A DNA stretch of 64,000 bases from Mycolicibacterium sp. (GCF_016462545.1 NZ_JAEMTA010000014.1:1-64000), one strand, 5' to 3'; counted from the stretch's first letter, positions 33,983-43,118 are shown. Made by a program: numbers and translations. The notes: generated by a model from the letters alone, not told the origin.

Positions 33983-33988
33983 TAACCT
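33983..33988 (+). promoter_or_regulatory. -10 box for the mmpL gene
   Basis: TAACCT is 6 bases before the second of two adjacent ATG codons (33995) and 3 bases before the first (33992). This fits a leaderless message beginning at the second ATG. The same TGTAACCTC string occurs at the promoter at 44854. Confidence 0.5.
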
Positions 33989-33994
33989 CACATG

Positions 33995-36900
33995 ATGTTC
34001 AGCCGCGCCGATATTCGTGGCGTCTCTGTTCACGAGGCGTTCGAATCGTTGGGGCGATTCGTGGTTCGGCGCCCGATCGCGATCATCGTCTTCTGGCTGG
34101 CCCTACTGGGTGTGCTGTTCTTGTTGATCAGCCCGCTGTTCGTCGTGGCGCAGCAGAACCCGCCGGACATCCTGCCGAAGAACTCGGCGTTCCTGGCGGC
34201 CAGCGAGCACATGAAGACCGCGTTCAAGGAAGCCGACGGCGGCAACTTGGCCATCGTCGTCCTGTCGAAGGACGAGGATCTGGGGCCGGCCGACGAGGTG
34301 GTCTACCGCAAGCTGGTCGAGGCACTGCGAGCCGACACCGTCAACGTGAAGTCGACGCAGGACTTCATCGCGATACCCGAGCTCCGCGACACGATGACCA
34401 GCAAGGACAAGAAGGCCTGGACGCTGCCGATCAGCCTGTCGGGCAACATGGGCTCCGGACCCGGCCAGGAGGCCTATCGGAACGCCCTAGAGACGGTCAA
34501 GAAGGAGACGACGGGCTCCGGCCTGGACGTCAACGTGGTGGGCGCGTCCGCCACGCTCGACGATCTCACCAAACTCGGTGAGCACGATCAGTTCATCATC
34601 GAGGTCTCGACCGTCGTCACCATCTTCACCATTCTGGTGATCGTCTACCGCAACCTGGTGGCGATGCTCATGCCTCTCGTCACCATCGGTGTGTCGATGG
34701 GCGTGGCACAGCAGGTCGTCGCGGGTCTCGGCGAACTGGGTTTGCCGATCGGCCCCCAGACCATCGTGCTCATGACCGGCATGATGATGGGCGCCGGGAC
34801 CGACTACGCGGTCTTCCTCTTCAGTCGCTACCAGGAGTGTCTGCGCAGGGGTATGGCGTCGGACGACGCGGTGGTCTACTCGCTCGCGACGATCGGCGAG
34901 GTGATCGCCGGATCCGCGGCGACCGTGGCATTGACCTTCATGGGTCTCTCGTTCGCCACGTTGGGCGTCTTCCTCACCGTCGGTCCCTCCCTGTCGGTGA
35001 CGATCCTCATCGCCGTGTTCGCCGCCATGACGTTGCTGCCTGCGCTCATCGTGCTCGCCGGACGGCGCGGCTGGGTCAAGCCCCGCAAGGACCTCACCGG
35101 TCGGTTCTGGCGCACGTCGGCGGTGCGCATCGTGCGCAAGCCCAAGATGTATCTCGCCACCAGCCTGGCCATCCTCTTGGCGCTGGCGGGCTGCACCGCA
35201 TTGGTGAAGTACAACTACGACGATCGCAAGAACCTGCCGGCGGATGCGCCCAGCAACCTCGGCTACGACGCCCTGACCCAGCACTTCCCGGTCAGCACCA
35301 CGATGCAGCAGTTCATCCAGGTCTACGCGCCCAACGTCGACCTCAGGTCGCCGAAGTCGTTGGCGGATCTGGAGCAGATGGCCGAGCGCATCAGCCAGGT
35401 GGCGGGCATCGACGTCGTACGCGGCATCACTCGACCGAACGGCGAGATGTTGCAGGAGGCGAAGACCACCTACCAATCCGGGGAGGTGGGAACGAAGCTC
35501 GCCGACGCATCGGGACTGATCGCGACCAACGACAAGAACCTCGACCTGCTGGCGAACGGCGCGCACCAACTGGCCGACGTGAACAACCAGATCCGCAATC
35601 AGGTGATCGACTCAATGGGGTCGATCCGTGAGGTGTTCAGCGGGTTGATCTCGATCAAGGAGGCGATGGGCGATGACGTCACCTTCGATGACCTCGAGAA
35701 ACAGGCCGCCGTCCTCGCCAACATGCGCTCGGTCGGTGATTCCCTCGGCACTAGTCTCGACTCGGTAGCCGAGGCCTACTATTCGTCGAAGTCCATGCTG
35801 GTCGTGCTGAACGGCAGTATGGCGTGCAACATCGACCCCGCATGTACCGCGTCGCGTGCTGAGTTGCAGCGACGGGTGGACGGGTACAACGAGGCCGACA
35901 TCGCCTATCTGCAGGCGCTGAGCCGCGGGCTCAAGGACACCAAGGGCACCGACCGCGTCGACGACGTGATCCGCAAGGTCGGATCGAATCTCGAGCGAGC
36001 CATCGGTGGACTCAAGTCACTGGGCATCGAAGACGAGGATGACCTCGATCGCAAGCTCGGTGAGCTGCGCCGCAACGTCACCAACCTTGCCGATTCCAGC
36101 AAGCAGCTCGCCGATGGCGTCCAACTGCTGGTGGATCAGACGCGGAACATCGGCGGCGGCCTCGATCAAGCCTCTGGCTTTCTCCTGGCGATGAAGCGCG
36201 ATGCCTCAGACCCCGCGATGTCCGGCTTCTACATTCCGCCACAGATCCTCACCCAGAAGGAGTTCAAGAAGGCAGCGCAGCTGTTCGTGTCGGATGACGG
36301 ACACACCGTCAGGTATCTGGTGCAGACCGCACTCAACCCGTTTGGTGCCGAGGCCATGGACCAGGTCGACCAGATCGTCAACGCGGCCGAGAGTGCCCGG
36401 CCCAATACCAGCCTGGCCAACGCGGAGATCACGATGGTCGGATTCTCGGCGTTCAACAATGACATTCGCACTCATTACGATTCCGACCTCACCTACATCA
36501 TCGTGATGACGCTGATCGTGGTGTTCCTCATTCTGGCGGCTTTGCTGCGAGCGGTCGTGGCGCCGATCTACCTGGTGCTGTCGGTGGTGCTGTCGTTCAT
36601 TTCGGCCATGGGCATCGGCGTCGTCTTCTTCCAATTCATTCTTGGTCAGGAGATTTACTGGAGCGTGTCGGGAATGGCGTTTCTGGTTCTCGTCGCCGTG
36701 GGTGCCGATTACAACCTCTTGCTGATCTCCCGAATACGCGACGAGGCGAAATACGGAGTCCGATCGGCGGTCATCAAGACCGTGGGGGCTACGGGTGGCG
36801 TGATTACCTCCGCCGGCCTGATCTTCGCCGCTTCGATGCTGGCGCTGACGGTCAGCAGCTTGGCCACCGTCGTGCAATTGGGGTTCGTCATCGGGGTGGG

Positions 36901-37204
36901 TCTACTCCTGGACACCTTCATCGTGCGCACGATCACCGTTCCGGCGATCGCAGTCCTCGTCGGTGACGCGAACTGGTGGCCCTCCAAGACGCCCCGACAG
37001 CTCCTCGAGGCCGCCCGGCACGCCAAGGCCGCGGCCGACCGCGACGGCGAGGCGTTGGACTACGACGACGACGATCCGACCGCCCCGATCGTGCTGAGTA
37101 CCGACGCCGATCCGGATTCCGACGTGGACCCCGACCCGGATGACGGGTACGCGGTGGCCGTCCAGACGGCCAGCCGGATCAGCGCCGCCTGGCGCGACGA
37201 CTAG
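33995..37204 (+). CDS. MmpL-family RND lipid transporter
   Basis: A 1069-residue inner-membrane exporter with the MmpL plan: one N-terminal membrane helix, a periplasmic porter domain, five helices, a second periplasmic domain, and the remaining helices. The proton-relay Asp-Tyr pairs are in GTDYAVFLFSR (near 270) and GADYNLLLISR (near 905). The second periplasmic loop holds a long helical coiled-coil insertion with a Cys pair (MACNIDPACTA), as in MmpL4/5/10/12-type proteins and unlike MmpL3. The cytoplasmic tail is very acidic (DYDDDDP, then DADPDSDVDPDPDD). It probably exports the finished glycolipid. No MmpS partner is nearby. Its stop overlaps the convergent glycosyltransferase stop. An ATG at 33992 is the other start. 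Confidence 0.94.
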   Translation: MFSRADIRGVSVHEAFESLGRFVVRRPIAIIVFWLALLGVLFLLISPLFVVAQQNPPDILPKNSAFLAASEHMKTAFKEADGGNLAIVVLSKDEDLGPADEVVYRKLVEALRADTVNVKSTQDFIAIPELRDTMTSKDKKAWTLPISLSGNMGSGPGQEAYRNALETVKKETTGSGLDVNVVGASATLDDLTKLGEHDQFIIEVSTVVTIFTILVIVYRNLVAMLMPLVTIGVSMGVAQQVVAGLGELGLPIGPQTIVLMTGMMMGAGTDYAVFLFSRYQECLRRGMASDDAVVYSLATIGEVIAGSAATVALTFMGLSFATLGVFLTVGPSLSVTILIAVFAAMTLLPALIVLAGRRGWVKPRKDLTGRFWRTSAVRIVRKPKMYLATSLAILLALAGCTALVKYNYDDRKNLPADAPSNLGYDALTQHFPVSTTMQQFIQVYAPNVDLRSPKSLADLEQMAERISQVAGIDVVRGITRPNGEMLQEAKTTYQSGEVGTKLADASGLIATNDKNLDLLANGAHQLADVNNQIRNQVIDSMGSIREVFSGLISIKEAMGDDVTFDDLEKQAAVLANMRSVGDSLGTSLDSVAEAYYSSKSMLVVLNGSMACNIDPACTASRAELQRRVDGYNEADIAYLQALSRGLKDTKGTDRVDDVIRKVGSNLERAIGGLKSLGIEDEDDLDRKLGELRRNVTNLADSSKQLADGVQLLVDQTRNIGGGLDQASGFLLAMKRDASDPAMSGFYIPPQILTQKEFKKAAQLFVSDDGHTVRYLVQTALNPFGAEAMDQVDQIVNAAESARPNTSLANAEITMVGFSAFNNDIRTHYDSDLTYIIVMTLIVVFLILAALLRAVVAPIYLVLSVVLSFISAMGIGVVFFQFILGQEIYWSVSGMAFLVLVAVGADYNLLLISRIRDEAKYGVRSAVIKTVGATGGVITSAGLIFAASMLALTVSSLATVVQLGFVIGVGLLLDTFIVRTITVPAIAVLVGDANWWPSKTPRQLLEAARHAKAAADRDGEALDYDDDDPTAPIVLSTDADPDSDVDPDPDDGYAVAVQTASRISAAWRDD

Positions 37205-37980
37205 GTGTCGACGCGTTCCGGCGACACGTGTGGCTCCAACGGCATGCGCACCGGTCGTGTCTTCCTGATCGATCGAATAGCCCTGCGGCCGTAGAGCCGC
37301 CGCAGCGCTCGCTCACAGTCGCGATGCGCTCTGAAGAAGTAGCGGTGCTTGCCGAACGTCTCGCTGGCACTCACCTTGTCTAGGTGGTGCACGAAGGACC
37401 GCTCAGTGACGTACACCCCGAAGCCCGCTGCTCCCACCCGCAGTGACAGGTCCAGGTCCGAACCCCAGGCGAACCTGCCGAAGGTGCGCTCGTCGAGCCC
37501 GCCCACGACCTCCCAGGCCTTTGCGGACATCATCAGCGCCGTGCCGTCGACGATCGGAACCTGCCGGAAGTAGTCGAGCGGTTGGTACTCGTCGACCGCC
37601 CCGGAAAAACTCGACGACTGCACGGCCCACCAGCCGTCGTAAGCCGGGGCGACCAGACCGACGTCGTCGGGGAGTCTGGAATCGAGCAATCCCGCGAAGA
37701 AGCCGGGCGATAGCCGGGTGTCGTTGTTCAGCGTCACCGCGAAGTCATACCCGTGGCGGAATGCGGTGCGGAAGCCAAAATTCGATGCCCCGGCCCAACC
37801 GATGTTCTTGCCGGGCGCGATGACCCATTCATCCGCGATCTTCTCGTAATGTCCACCGTTGTCGACGATCAGTAGATCGACGAGATCGGATTCCGCCATG
37901 ACATCGGGTAGGACGGCATGTGTCAATTCATTGGATCCGAATGCCGGAATCGTCACCAGACATTTCTTGGTCATCGGCAT
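37201..37980 (-). CDS. GT2-family glycosyltransferase (WbbL2/rhamnosyltransferase-like)
   Basis: A 259-residue GT-A enzyme, near the length of M. tuberculosis WbbL2. The nucleotide-sugar motifs are LLIVDNGGHY, APGKNIGWAGASNFGFR and TLNNDTRLSPGF (the DxD-like position is NND). FAWGSDLDLSLRVGAAG is the catalytic-base region. No membrane anchor. It is the last gene of the minus-strand drrA-drrB-drrC operon, 83 bases after drrC. Start choice: ATG at 37980 has a GGGGG stretch about 8 bases upstream; ATGs at 37995 and 37974 are possible. It probably adds a rhamnose-type sugar to the glycolipid of this locus. Confidence 0.85.
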   Translation of the reverse strand: MPMTKKCLVTIPAFGSNELTHAVLPDVMAESDLVDLLIVDNGGHYEKIADEWVIAPGKNIGWAGASNFGFRTAFRHGYDFAVTLNNDTRLSPGFFAGLLDSRLPDDVGLVAPAYDGWWAVQSSSFSGAVDEYQPLDYFRQVPIVDGTALMMSAKAWEVVGGLDERTFGRFAWGSDLDLSLRVGAAGFGVYVTERSFVHHLDKVSASETFGKHRYFFRAHRDCERALRRLYGRRAIRSIRKTRPVRMPLEPHVSPERVDT

Positions 37981-38063
37981 CGAGAACGCCCCCATGATGC
38001 TGTAGAAATCGTGCGTCGTTATGAATGTACGTGCTGAAGATCCGTCGTGCGTCCGCTCTCTTT

Positions 38064-38855
38064 TCAGCTTCCGGATTGCGCGGCGGCGCGATAACTGCGC
38101 AACGCCAATGCTCCCACCGCAGCGCCGATGACGACTATCCATGCGAACGTCCCGAGCAGCGGACGCACCGCGAACCCGCTGCGCGCCAACTCCTTCATCG
38201 CCTCGATGGTCGGCGACATCGGCTGGAGTCGAATCAGCGGCCTCAACCAGCTGGGGAACAGGTCCATCGGAGCCACTCCGGAACTTCCGAAGACCAGGCC
38301 AAGTGAGATGGTACTGAACCACGTGAGCACGGCGAAGCTCTCGATGCGCAGTGCCACCACCAGGACGACGGCGGCGTACACCGTCACCCACAGCACCGGG
38401 ATCAGGACGAAGAGCACCGCGGCGGCCACCCCGCCGTGGAATCGCAGGCCCAACGCCATCCCGACCCCGGTGATGACGATGGTGGCGACGAGCGTTCGGG
38501 CCGCCTCGGCGAGCAGGGTTCCGGTGAGGGCGCTCGCACGATGCACTGGCATCAGCCAGAACCGGCTCAGCAGACCGCTCTTGCGTTCCTGCGGGATCGA
38601 CAGCGCCGCCGCCAGCGAACCCGACATGGCGCCCGCCAAGGCGCACATCGATACGACGGTGTCGAGGCTGTCGCTTCCGGTGAGCCGCGTCATCGACTTG
38701 CTCACCAGCATGTAGTAGACGATCAGGAGAATCGTCGGCAACAACAGCGACTGCAGCGGCACCAACGGGTTGCGCCGCCAGCGCGTCATCAGCCGTCCGG
38801 CGAACACGACGCTCTCGGTGGCCAACGCGTGGTGGCTTCGCGTGGTCGCGATCAT
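38064..38855 (-). CDS. ABC-2 type exporter permease (DrrC-like)
   Basis: A 263-residue membrane protein with six predicted helices, ABC-2 permease fold. It resembles the daunorubicin/PDIM DrrC group: N-terminal SVVFAGRLMTRWRRNPLVPL, then LSIPQERKSGLLSRFWLMPVHR, and the family block MDLFPSWLRPLIRLQPMSP near the C-terminus. The ATG overlaps the drrB stop by four bases (ATGA). It forms, with the DrrB-like partner and the ATPase, a complete heteromeric exporter. In PDIM loci such a transporter moves methyl-branched lipids to the envelope. Confidence 0.9.
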   Translation of the reverse strand: MIATTRSHHALATESVVFAGRLMTRWRRNPLVPLQSLLLPTILLIVYYMLVSKSMTRLTGSDSLDTVVSMCALAGAMSGSLAAALSIPQERKSGLLSRFWLMPVHRASALTGTLLAEAARTLVATIVITGVGMALGLRFHGGVAAAVLFVLIPVLWVTVYAAVVLVVALRIESFAVLTWFSTISLGLVFGSSGVAPMDLFPSWLRPLIRLQPMSPTIEAMKELARSGFAVRPLLGTFAWIVVIGAAVGALALRSYRAAAQSGS

Positions 38856-39595
38856 CGTTGCCTCTGCTGTCCCTGAAGCGCGAAGTAACCGAACACGACC
38901 AGCAGCCCAATGCACCAGGCGAGCGTGATCGCGAGATTCGACGCCACCACCTCGCCGCTGGCGAACCCGCGCAGGGTCTCGGTGATCTGCGAGATGGGCT
39001 GATATTCGACGAACGGCTGCACCCAGGTGGGAAACGAGTCCGCCGGAGCCAGTCCCGTCGAGAGCGAGACCAGGAGGAGCTGAGGTATCAGCAGGAGCTG
39101 GCTCGAGGTGTCCGAACGTTTGGCGCGGGCGCCGGTCGCCTCTGCGCCGCAGGACAGGGCCAGCGTCAGAGTCAGCGCGAGCAGGACGAACAGGACCCCG
39201 AACACGGGTCCCCCGTCCATTCGAAAGCCGAACGGATATGCCACTGCGAATGCGGCGATCAAGGCCAGGGAACCCCTGATGAGGCAGTACGACATCCGGG
39301 CCAACATGGGCGAGTACAACGAGATCGGAAGAGTCCGCATCCGTGCCCCCAACTCCGAGGAATGCTCTTCGGCCGTCATGTCGGTGGTGTTGAGGGCGCC
39401 GAAGAGCATTGCCTGCACCACGACCGCGGGAAGGACGTACTGCGGATAGCTGATGCCCCCGGTGTCGATCACGCTGCGCAGAGCGATGGTGAAGCCGACG
39501 AAGGTCAGGATGGGTGCCACGACGGCGAACACGATGTCGAGGTTGTGGAAGGCCTTGCGAACCTGTCGTTCGGTCAGCGCGACGACGGCGGTCAT
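38852..39595 (-). CDS. ABC-2 type exporter permease (DrrB-like)
   Basis: A 247-residue six-helix membrane protein, paralogous to the following DrrC-like permease. It starts MTAVVALTERQVRKAF and carries the matching ABC-2 blocks RMRTLPISLYSPMLAR and ADSFPTWVQPFVEYQPISQ. It overlaps drrA by four bases upstream and drrC by four bases downstream (ATGA at each junction), a tightly coupled operon. It should pair with DrrC as the two halves of the lipid channel. Confidence 0.9.
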   Translation of the reverse strand: MTAVVALTERQVRKAFHNLDIVFAVVAPILTFVGFTIALRSVIDTGGISYPQYVLPAVVVQAMLFGALNTTDMTAEEHSSELGARMRTLPISLYSPMLARMSYCLIRGSLALIAAFAVAYPFGFRMDGGPVFGVLFVLLALTLTLALSCGAEATGARAKRSDTSSQLLLIPQLLLVSLSTGLAPADSFPTWVQPFVEYQPISQITETLRGFASGEVVASNLAITLAWCIGLLVVFGYFALQGQQRQR

Positions 39596-40521
39596 ACCGT
39601 GAGGGTGGGACCGGTGAGGTGGAGGAACACCTCGTCGAGCGACGGCTTGCGCAACGATATGTCCAACAACTCCACACCGAGCTGCTCGAGTTTGCGGAAG
39701 ACGTCCGCGAGCGTCGCCACGCCATGGGGGGCAGGAACCGACACCGTGTTCGCTGCGGCGTCGACCTCGGCGCCTTCGTAGGCCCCGAGTACCGCCGTGA
39801 CGCGGGCCAGATCCTCCGGATGCAGGGGAGTCACCTGGCAGTAGCTATGACCCATCCGGCGCTTGAGTTCCTCGGCCGTTCCGCTGGCGATCACGCGCCC
39901 GGCGTCGATGATGACGATGGAGTCGCTGAGGACGTCGGCCTCCTCCAGGTACTGAGTCGTCAGCAGGACCGTGACGTCCTGAGCGGCGAGCGAGGCCACC
40001 AGGGACCAGACGTCGCGTCGGCTCCGAGGATCCAGTCCAGTCGTGGGTTCGTCCAGGAAGAGCACCTTCGGAGGCACGATCAGAGACACCGCGATGTCGA
40101 TGCGTCGGCGCATGCCGCCGGAGTAGGTCGACACCGGGCGGTTGGCCGCGTCGGCGAGGTCGAAGCGTTCGATGAGTTCGTCGGCTCGGACGCGGGCCTG
40201 CTTGCGCTTCATACCGCGCAGCCGACCGAAGAGCACCAGGTTCTCGCGACCCGACAGCGCCATGTCCAGGGCGGCGTCCTGACCGGTGACCCCGATGCTC
40301 TCCCGTACCCGGCCGGCGTCCTCGACGACGTCATGACCCGCGACGGTGGCGCGGCCGGTGGTGGGTTGCAGCAAGGTGGACAGGATCTTGATGATCGTGG
40401 TCTTGCCCGCACCGTTGTGGCCAAGAAGTCCGCAGACGGAGCCCGTGGGAACGGAGAAACTCACGTCGCGCAGCGCTGGTAGCGGTCCGTAGGTCTTGCC
40501 GACGCCCTCAAGCTCGATCAC
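39592..40521 (-). CDS. ABC transporter ATPase (DrrA-like)
   Basis: A 309-residue ATP-binding subunit. Walker A is GHNGAGKTT, the signature is YSGGM, Walker B is VLFLDEP, followed by TTGLDPRSRRD and the switch His position replaced by Gln in LLTTQYLEEAD, as in other DrrA/CcmA-type proteins. A C-terminal extension of about 90 residues (HPEDLARVTAVLG to LDEVFLHLTG) is the DrrA regulatory tail. The GTG at 40521 (MIELEGVGKTYGPL after initiation) is chosen because a TAGCGT box lies 7 bases upstream; a GTG at 40530 is the longer option. First gene of the drrA-drrB-drrC-GT2 operon. Confidence 0.93.
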   Translation of the reverse strand: MIELEGVGKTYGPLPALRDVSFSVPTGSVCGLLGHNGAGKTTIIKILSTLLQPTTGRATVAGHDVVEDAGRVRESIGVTGQDAALDMALSGRENLVLFGRLRGMKRKQARVRADELIERFDLADAANRPVSTYSGGMRRRIDIAVSLIVPPKVLFLDEPTTGLDPRSRRDVWSLVASLAAQDVTVLLTTQYLEEADVLSDSIVIIDAGRVIASGTAEELKRRMGHSYCQVTPLHPEDLARVTAVLGAYEGAEVDAAANTVSVPAPHGVATLADVFRKLEQLGVELLDISLRKPSLDEVFLHLTGPTLTV

Positions 40522-40528
40522 GATGCAC

Positions 40529-40534
40529 ACGCTA
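40529..40534 (-). promoter_or_regulatory. -10 box of the drrABC-GT2 operon
   Basis: TAGCGT on the minus strand stands 7 bases before the GTG at 40521, the leaderless arrangement. It is back to back with the promoter of the plus-strand glycosyltransferase. Confidence 0.5.
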
Positions 40535-40606
40535 TCGTTCGGGAGGCGCCACGATGACCTTCGGTCGCCCCGTTCATGTTTCGGGCCACGTCCGGGACGG
40601 AGAAAC

Positions 40607-40612
40607 TACGAT
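40607..40612 (+). promoter_or_regulatory. -10 box of the second GT2 gene
   Basis: TACGAT stands 7 bases before the in-frame GTG at 40620 and decides that start over the ATG at 40650. Confidence 0.5.
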
Positions 40613-40619
40613 CGACGCC

Positions 40620-41369
40620 GTGGAGCCGAATGTGCAAGGGAAACAAGGCATGATCTCGTTCGTCATCCCCACGCTCAACGAAGCGAAGACCATCGAGCTG
40701 ACCCTGCAGTCGATTTCGCGTTTCAGCGGTGAGCACGAGATCGTGGTGTCCGACGGGCGCAGCGACGACGGCACCATCGACATCTGCCGCAAATACACCG
40801 ACGACGTCGTGGTCTTCAACGAGCCGGAGCGCCAGACGATCGCGATGGCGCGAAACATGGGTGCAGCGGCGGCGCGGGGTGAATACCTGGTGTTCGTAGA
40901 CGCGGACGTGGTGATTCCGGACCCCGACGAGTTCTTTCGCGTCGCGCGGGCGGAGTTCGCCAACAGGCCGAATCTGGTCGCCCTCACCGTGAAGTACCGG
41001 GTCTTTCCGGAGAATGCGACGCTCTTCGACCGCTACGTGTTCACGATGCTGGGAGTGCAATTCTTCCTGCAGAACAACGTGTTTCGCATCGGCGCGTCCG
41101 GCGGTGAGTTTCAGATGATCCTGGCGGACGCCTTCGCGGCGGTGGGCGGCTTCGACGAACGGCTGGCGGCCGCCGAGGACATGGACTTGTTCCGTCGCTT
41201 GTCCAGGACGGGGCGGACTCGCTTCGTCGGCGCACTCACGGTGTTCCACACCGGACGGCGAGCTCACGCCGTGGGATGGCCTCGACTGCTGTTGAGTTGG
41301 TTCTCCAACTCGGTGTCGGTGTTCCTGTTCAGGAAGTCGACGAGCCGAGAGTGGAAGGAGATCCGCTGA
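40620..41369 (+). CDS. GT2-family glycosyltransferase
   Basis: A 249-residue GT-A enzyme with a compact family 2 fold. Motifs are FVIPTLNEAKTIELTLQSI at the N-terminus, SDGRSDDGTID, the metal-binding FVDADV and the acceptor-site AEDMDLFRRL. A hydrophobic stretch near the C-terminus (PRLLLSWFSNSVSVFLF) may bind the membrane. GTG at 40620 is supported by the leaderless promoter spacing; ATG at 40650, with AAGG upstream, would remove ten residues. It lies alone on the plus strand between the divergent drrABC operon and the convergent fadD (18-base gap). It likely adds another sugar or a mannosyl/glucosyl group to the same glycolipid. Confidence 0.87.
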   Translation: MEPNVQGKQGMISFVIPTLNEAKTIELTLQSISRFSGEHEIVVSDGRSDDGTIDICRKYTDDVVVFNEPERQTIAMARNMGAAAARGEYLVFVDADVVIPDPDEFFRVARAEFANRPNLVALTVKYRVFPENATLFDRYVFTMLGVQFFLQNNVFRIGASGGEFQMILADAFAAVGGFDERLAAAEDMDLFRRLSRTGRTRFVGALTVFHTGRRAHAVGWPRLLLSWFSNSVSVFLFRKSTSREWKEIR

Positions 41370-41387
41370 TCGGATGGCCATGGGCGC

Positions 41388-43118
41388 TCAGGCGTCCAGC
41401 CGGACGAAGCGGCCCTGCCGATACTGCTCCGCGCATGCCTGCCTGCGGATCTTGCCGCTGGTGGTGATCGGAATGGAGCCGCGTGCGACCAAGACCAGAT
41501 CGGCTGCGCTGATTCCGTGAGCTTGCGAAATCGCCGATGTGACTTCGCTTTTGACGTTGGTGAGCTTCTCGAGAGTCTCTTCGGGGGTCGCCCGTTCCTT
41601 GACTTCGATGATCGTCACCAGTTGTTCGGTGGTGTCGTCTTCGACAGAGATGGCCGCGACTCGGCCGCCCGAGACGGCCCCCACCGTTGCCTCGATGTCG
41701 TCGGGGTAATGGTTGCGGCCCCGGACGATCAGCAAATCCTTGATGCGGCCGACGATGAAGAGCTCTCCGTCGGAGAAGAACCCCAGGTCGCCCGTGCGCA
41801 GCCACATGTCACTCGGGGTTTCGTCGCTGGGATTGGCGATGACACCGCGATAGGTGTGCTCAGTCTCGTCGGGCTTGTTCCAGTAGCCCGCGCACACGTT
41901 GTCGCCGTGCACCCAGATCTCGCCGACGGTCCCGGCCGGAGCCTCCAGGCAGGAGTCCGCGTCCACGATGCGCACGCGCGGCGATTCGGGCATTCCGTAG
42001 CTGATCAACGACGTCCCCGCGGTGCTCCGCTTTGCCATGCCCGCGGTGAGCTTCTCCGTGTCGAAGGTGATCACCGTCGGGGGTTCCCCTGGCTCCCGCG
42101 TCGCGACGAACAGTGTCGCCTCGGCGAGGCCGAAGGAGGGTCGGATCACCTTGCCGGGGAAGTTGAACTTCGCGAGCCGCTGCGTGAACCTCTTCACCGA
42201 CACGGGCTGGACGCGTTCGGCGCCACAGATGATCGCGAGCACGTCGCCGAGATCATGGCCAGCCAGATCGTCGTCGCTCGTCCGCGCGGCGGCCAGGTCG
42301 AGCGCGAAGTTGGGAGCCGCGGTCAGTGCCTTCGTCCGACGCGCCATCTGCTGCAGCCATCGGGCCGGGCGCTGCAGGAAGGCGATGGGGCTCATGACGA
42401 CCGAGTGCCAGCCGCCGAGAATGGGCGCGCAGATGCCGAGGATCAAACCCATGTCGTGGTAGAAGGGCAGCCAGGACACCACCGTCGTTCCCGGCGGAGC
42501 CACCTTGCCGTAGTCGCTGAGCAGTGCCGCCACCTGTTGCTCGAAGTTCGCCAGCAGATTGCGCTGGGAGACCATCACCCCGGCCGGGGTGCGCGTGGAG
42601 CCGGACGTGTACTGCAGGTAGGCGGTGGCGGGCGGTGTTTCGCGCCGCGACGTCGATCGACGGCGCACGGTGAGGTCGAGTCGGTCGATCTCGAGAATCG
42701 CGGGGGGCGCGGCGCCGTCCTGAGACGTCGCGTAGGGAGCCACCGAGCTCGCGGTGTCCGCGGTCGTCAGGATGACGCTCGGACGCGCATCACGAACCAC
42801 CGCGGCCACCCGCTCGTCATGGGCCCCCATCGTGGGCGTCGACAGTGGCACGGCGATCACGTTCGCCTCGAACGACGCGAGGAAGCCGAGGACGTAGGAC
42901 ATGCTTTGGGGCGCGAGGATCACGACGCGGTCGCCGATCTCGGCGTGCTCGCGAATCGCGGCTGCTAGCGCCACCACCCGCTGCTGCAGCTGCGACCATG
43001 TGAGGGTTTCCTCGACCCCCTCCCAATCCACGTCATAGTCGACGAACGTGAACGCGGAGTCGTTCGGCTGCAGGCTCGCCCGCTCGCGAAGAATCGCGGG
43101 GATCGACGAGTCCATCAT
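41388..43118 (-). CDS. FadD-type fatty acyl-AMP ligase
   Basis: A 576-residue adenylating enzyme of the mycobacterial FAAL group (compare FadD23, FadD24, FadD25). It activates a fatty acid as acyl-AMP and passes it to a polyketide synthase. The AMP-binding loop is YTSGSTRTPAG (residues 170-180). Other blocks are SWLPFYHDMGLI, FGLAEATLFV, WLRTGDLGFFSDGELFIVGRIKDLLIVRGRNHYP-type hinge region near 455-490, and SIPITTSGKIRRQAC with the C-terminal catalytic Lys. It probably supplies the starter to the 22 kb synthase, although it lies 13 kb away on the other strand. An AGAAGGGG site precedes the ATG pair at 43118 and 43115. Confidence 0.92.
   Translation of the reverse strand: MMDSSIPAILRERASLQPNDSAFTFVDYDVDWEGVEETLTWSQLQQRVVALAAAIREHAEIGDRVVILAPQSMSYVLGFLASFEANVIAVPLSTPTMGAHDERVAAVVRDARPSVILTTADTASSVAPYATSQDGAAPPAILEIDRLDLTVRRRSTSRRETPPATAYLQYTSGSTRTPAGVMVSQRNLLANFEQQVAALLSDYGKVAPPGTTVVSWLPFYHDMGLILGICAPILGGWHSVVMSPIAFLQRPARWLQQMARRTKALTAAPNFALDLAAARTSDDDLAGHDLGDVLAIICGAERVQPVSVKRFTQRLAKFNFPGKVIRPSFGLAEATLFVATREPGEPPTVITFDTEKLTAGMAKRSTAGTSLISYGMPESPRVRIVDADSCLEAPAGTVGEIWVHGDNVCAGYWNKPDETEHTYRGVIANPSDETPSDMWLRTGDLGFFSDGELFIVGRIKDLLIVRGRNHYPDDIEATVGAVSGGRVAAISVEDDTTEQLVTIIEVKERATPEETLEKLTNVKSEVTSAISQAHGISAADLVLVARGSIPITTSGKIRRQACAEQYRQGRFVRLDA

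Noticed and set aside
22014..43118. Recent horizontal transfer of the lipid locus
   Set aside because: No insertion sequence, integrase, tRNA border or clear change in codon use was seen. The genes look mycobacterial and the site is a known variable locus.
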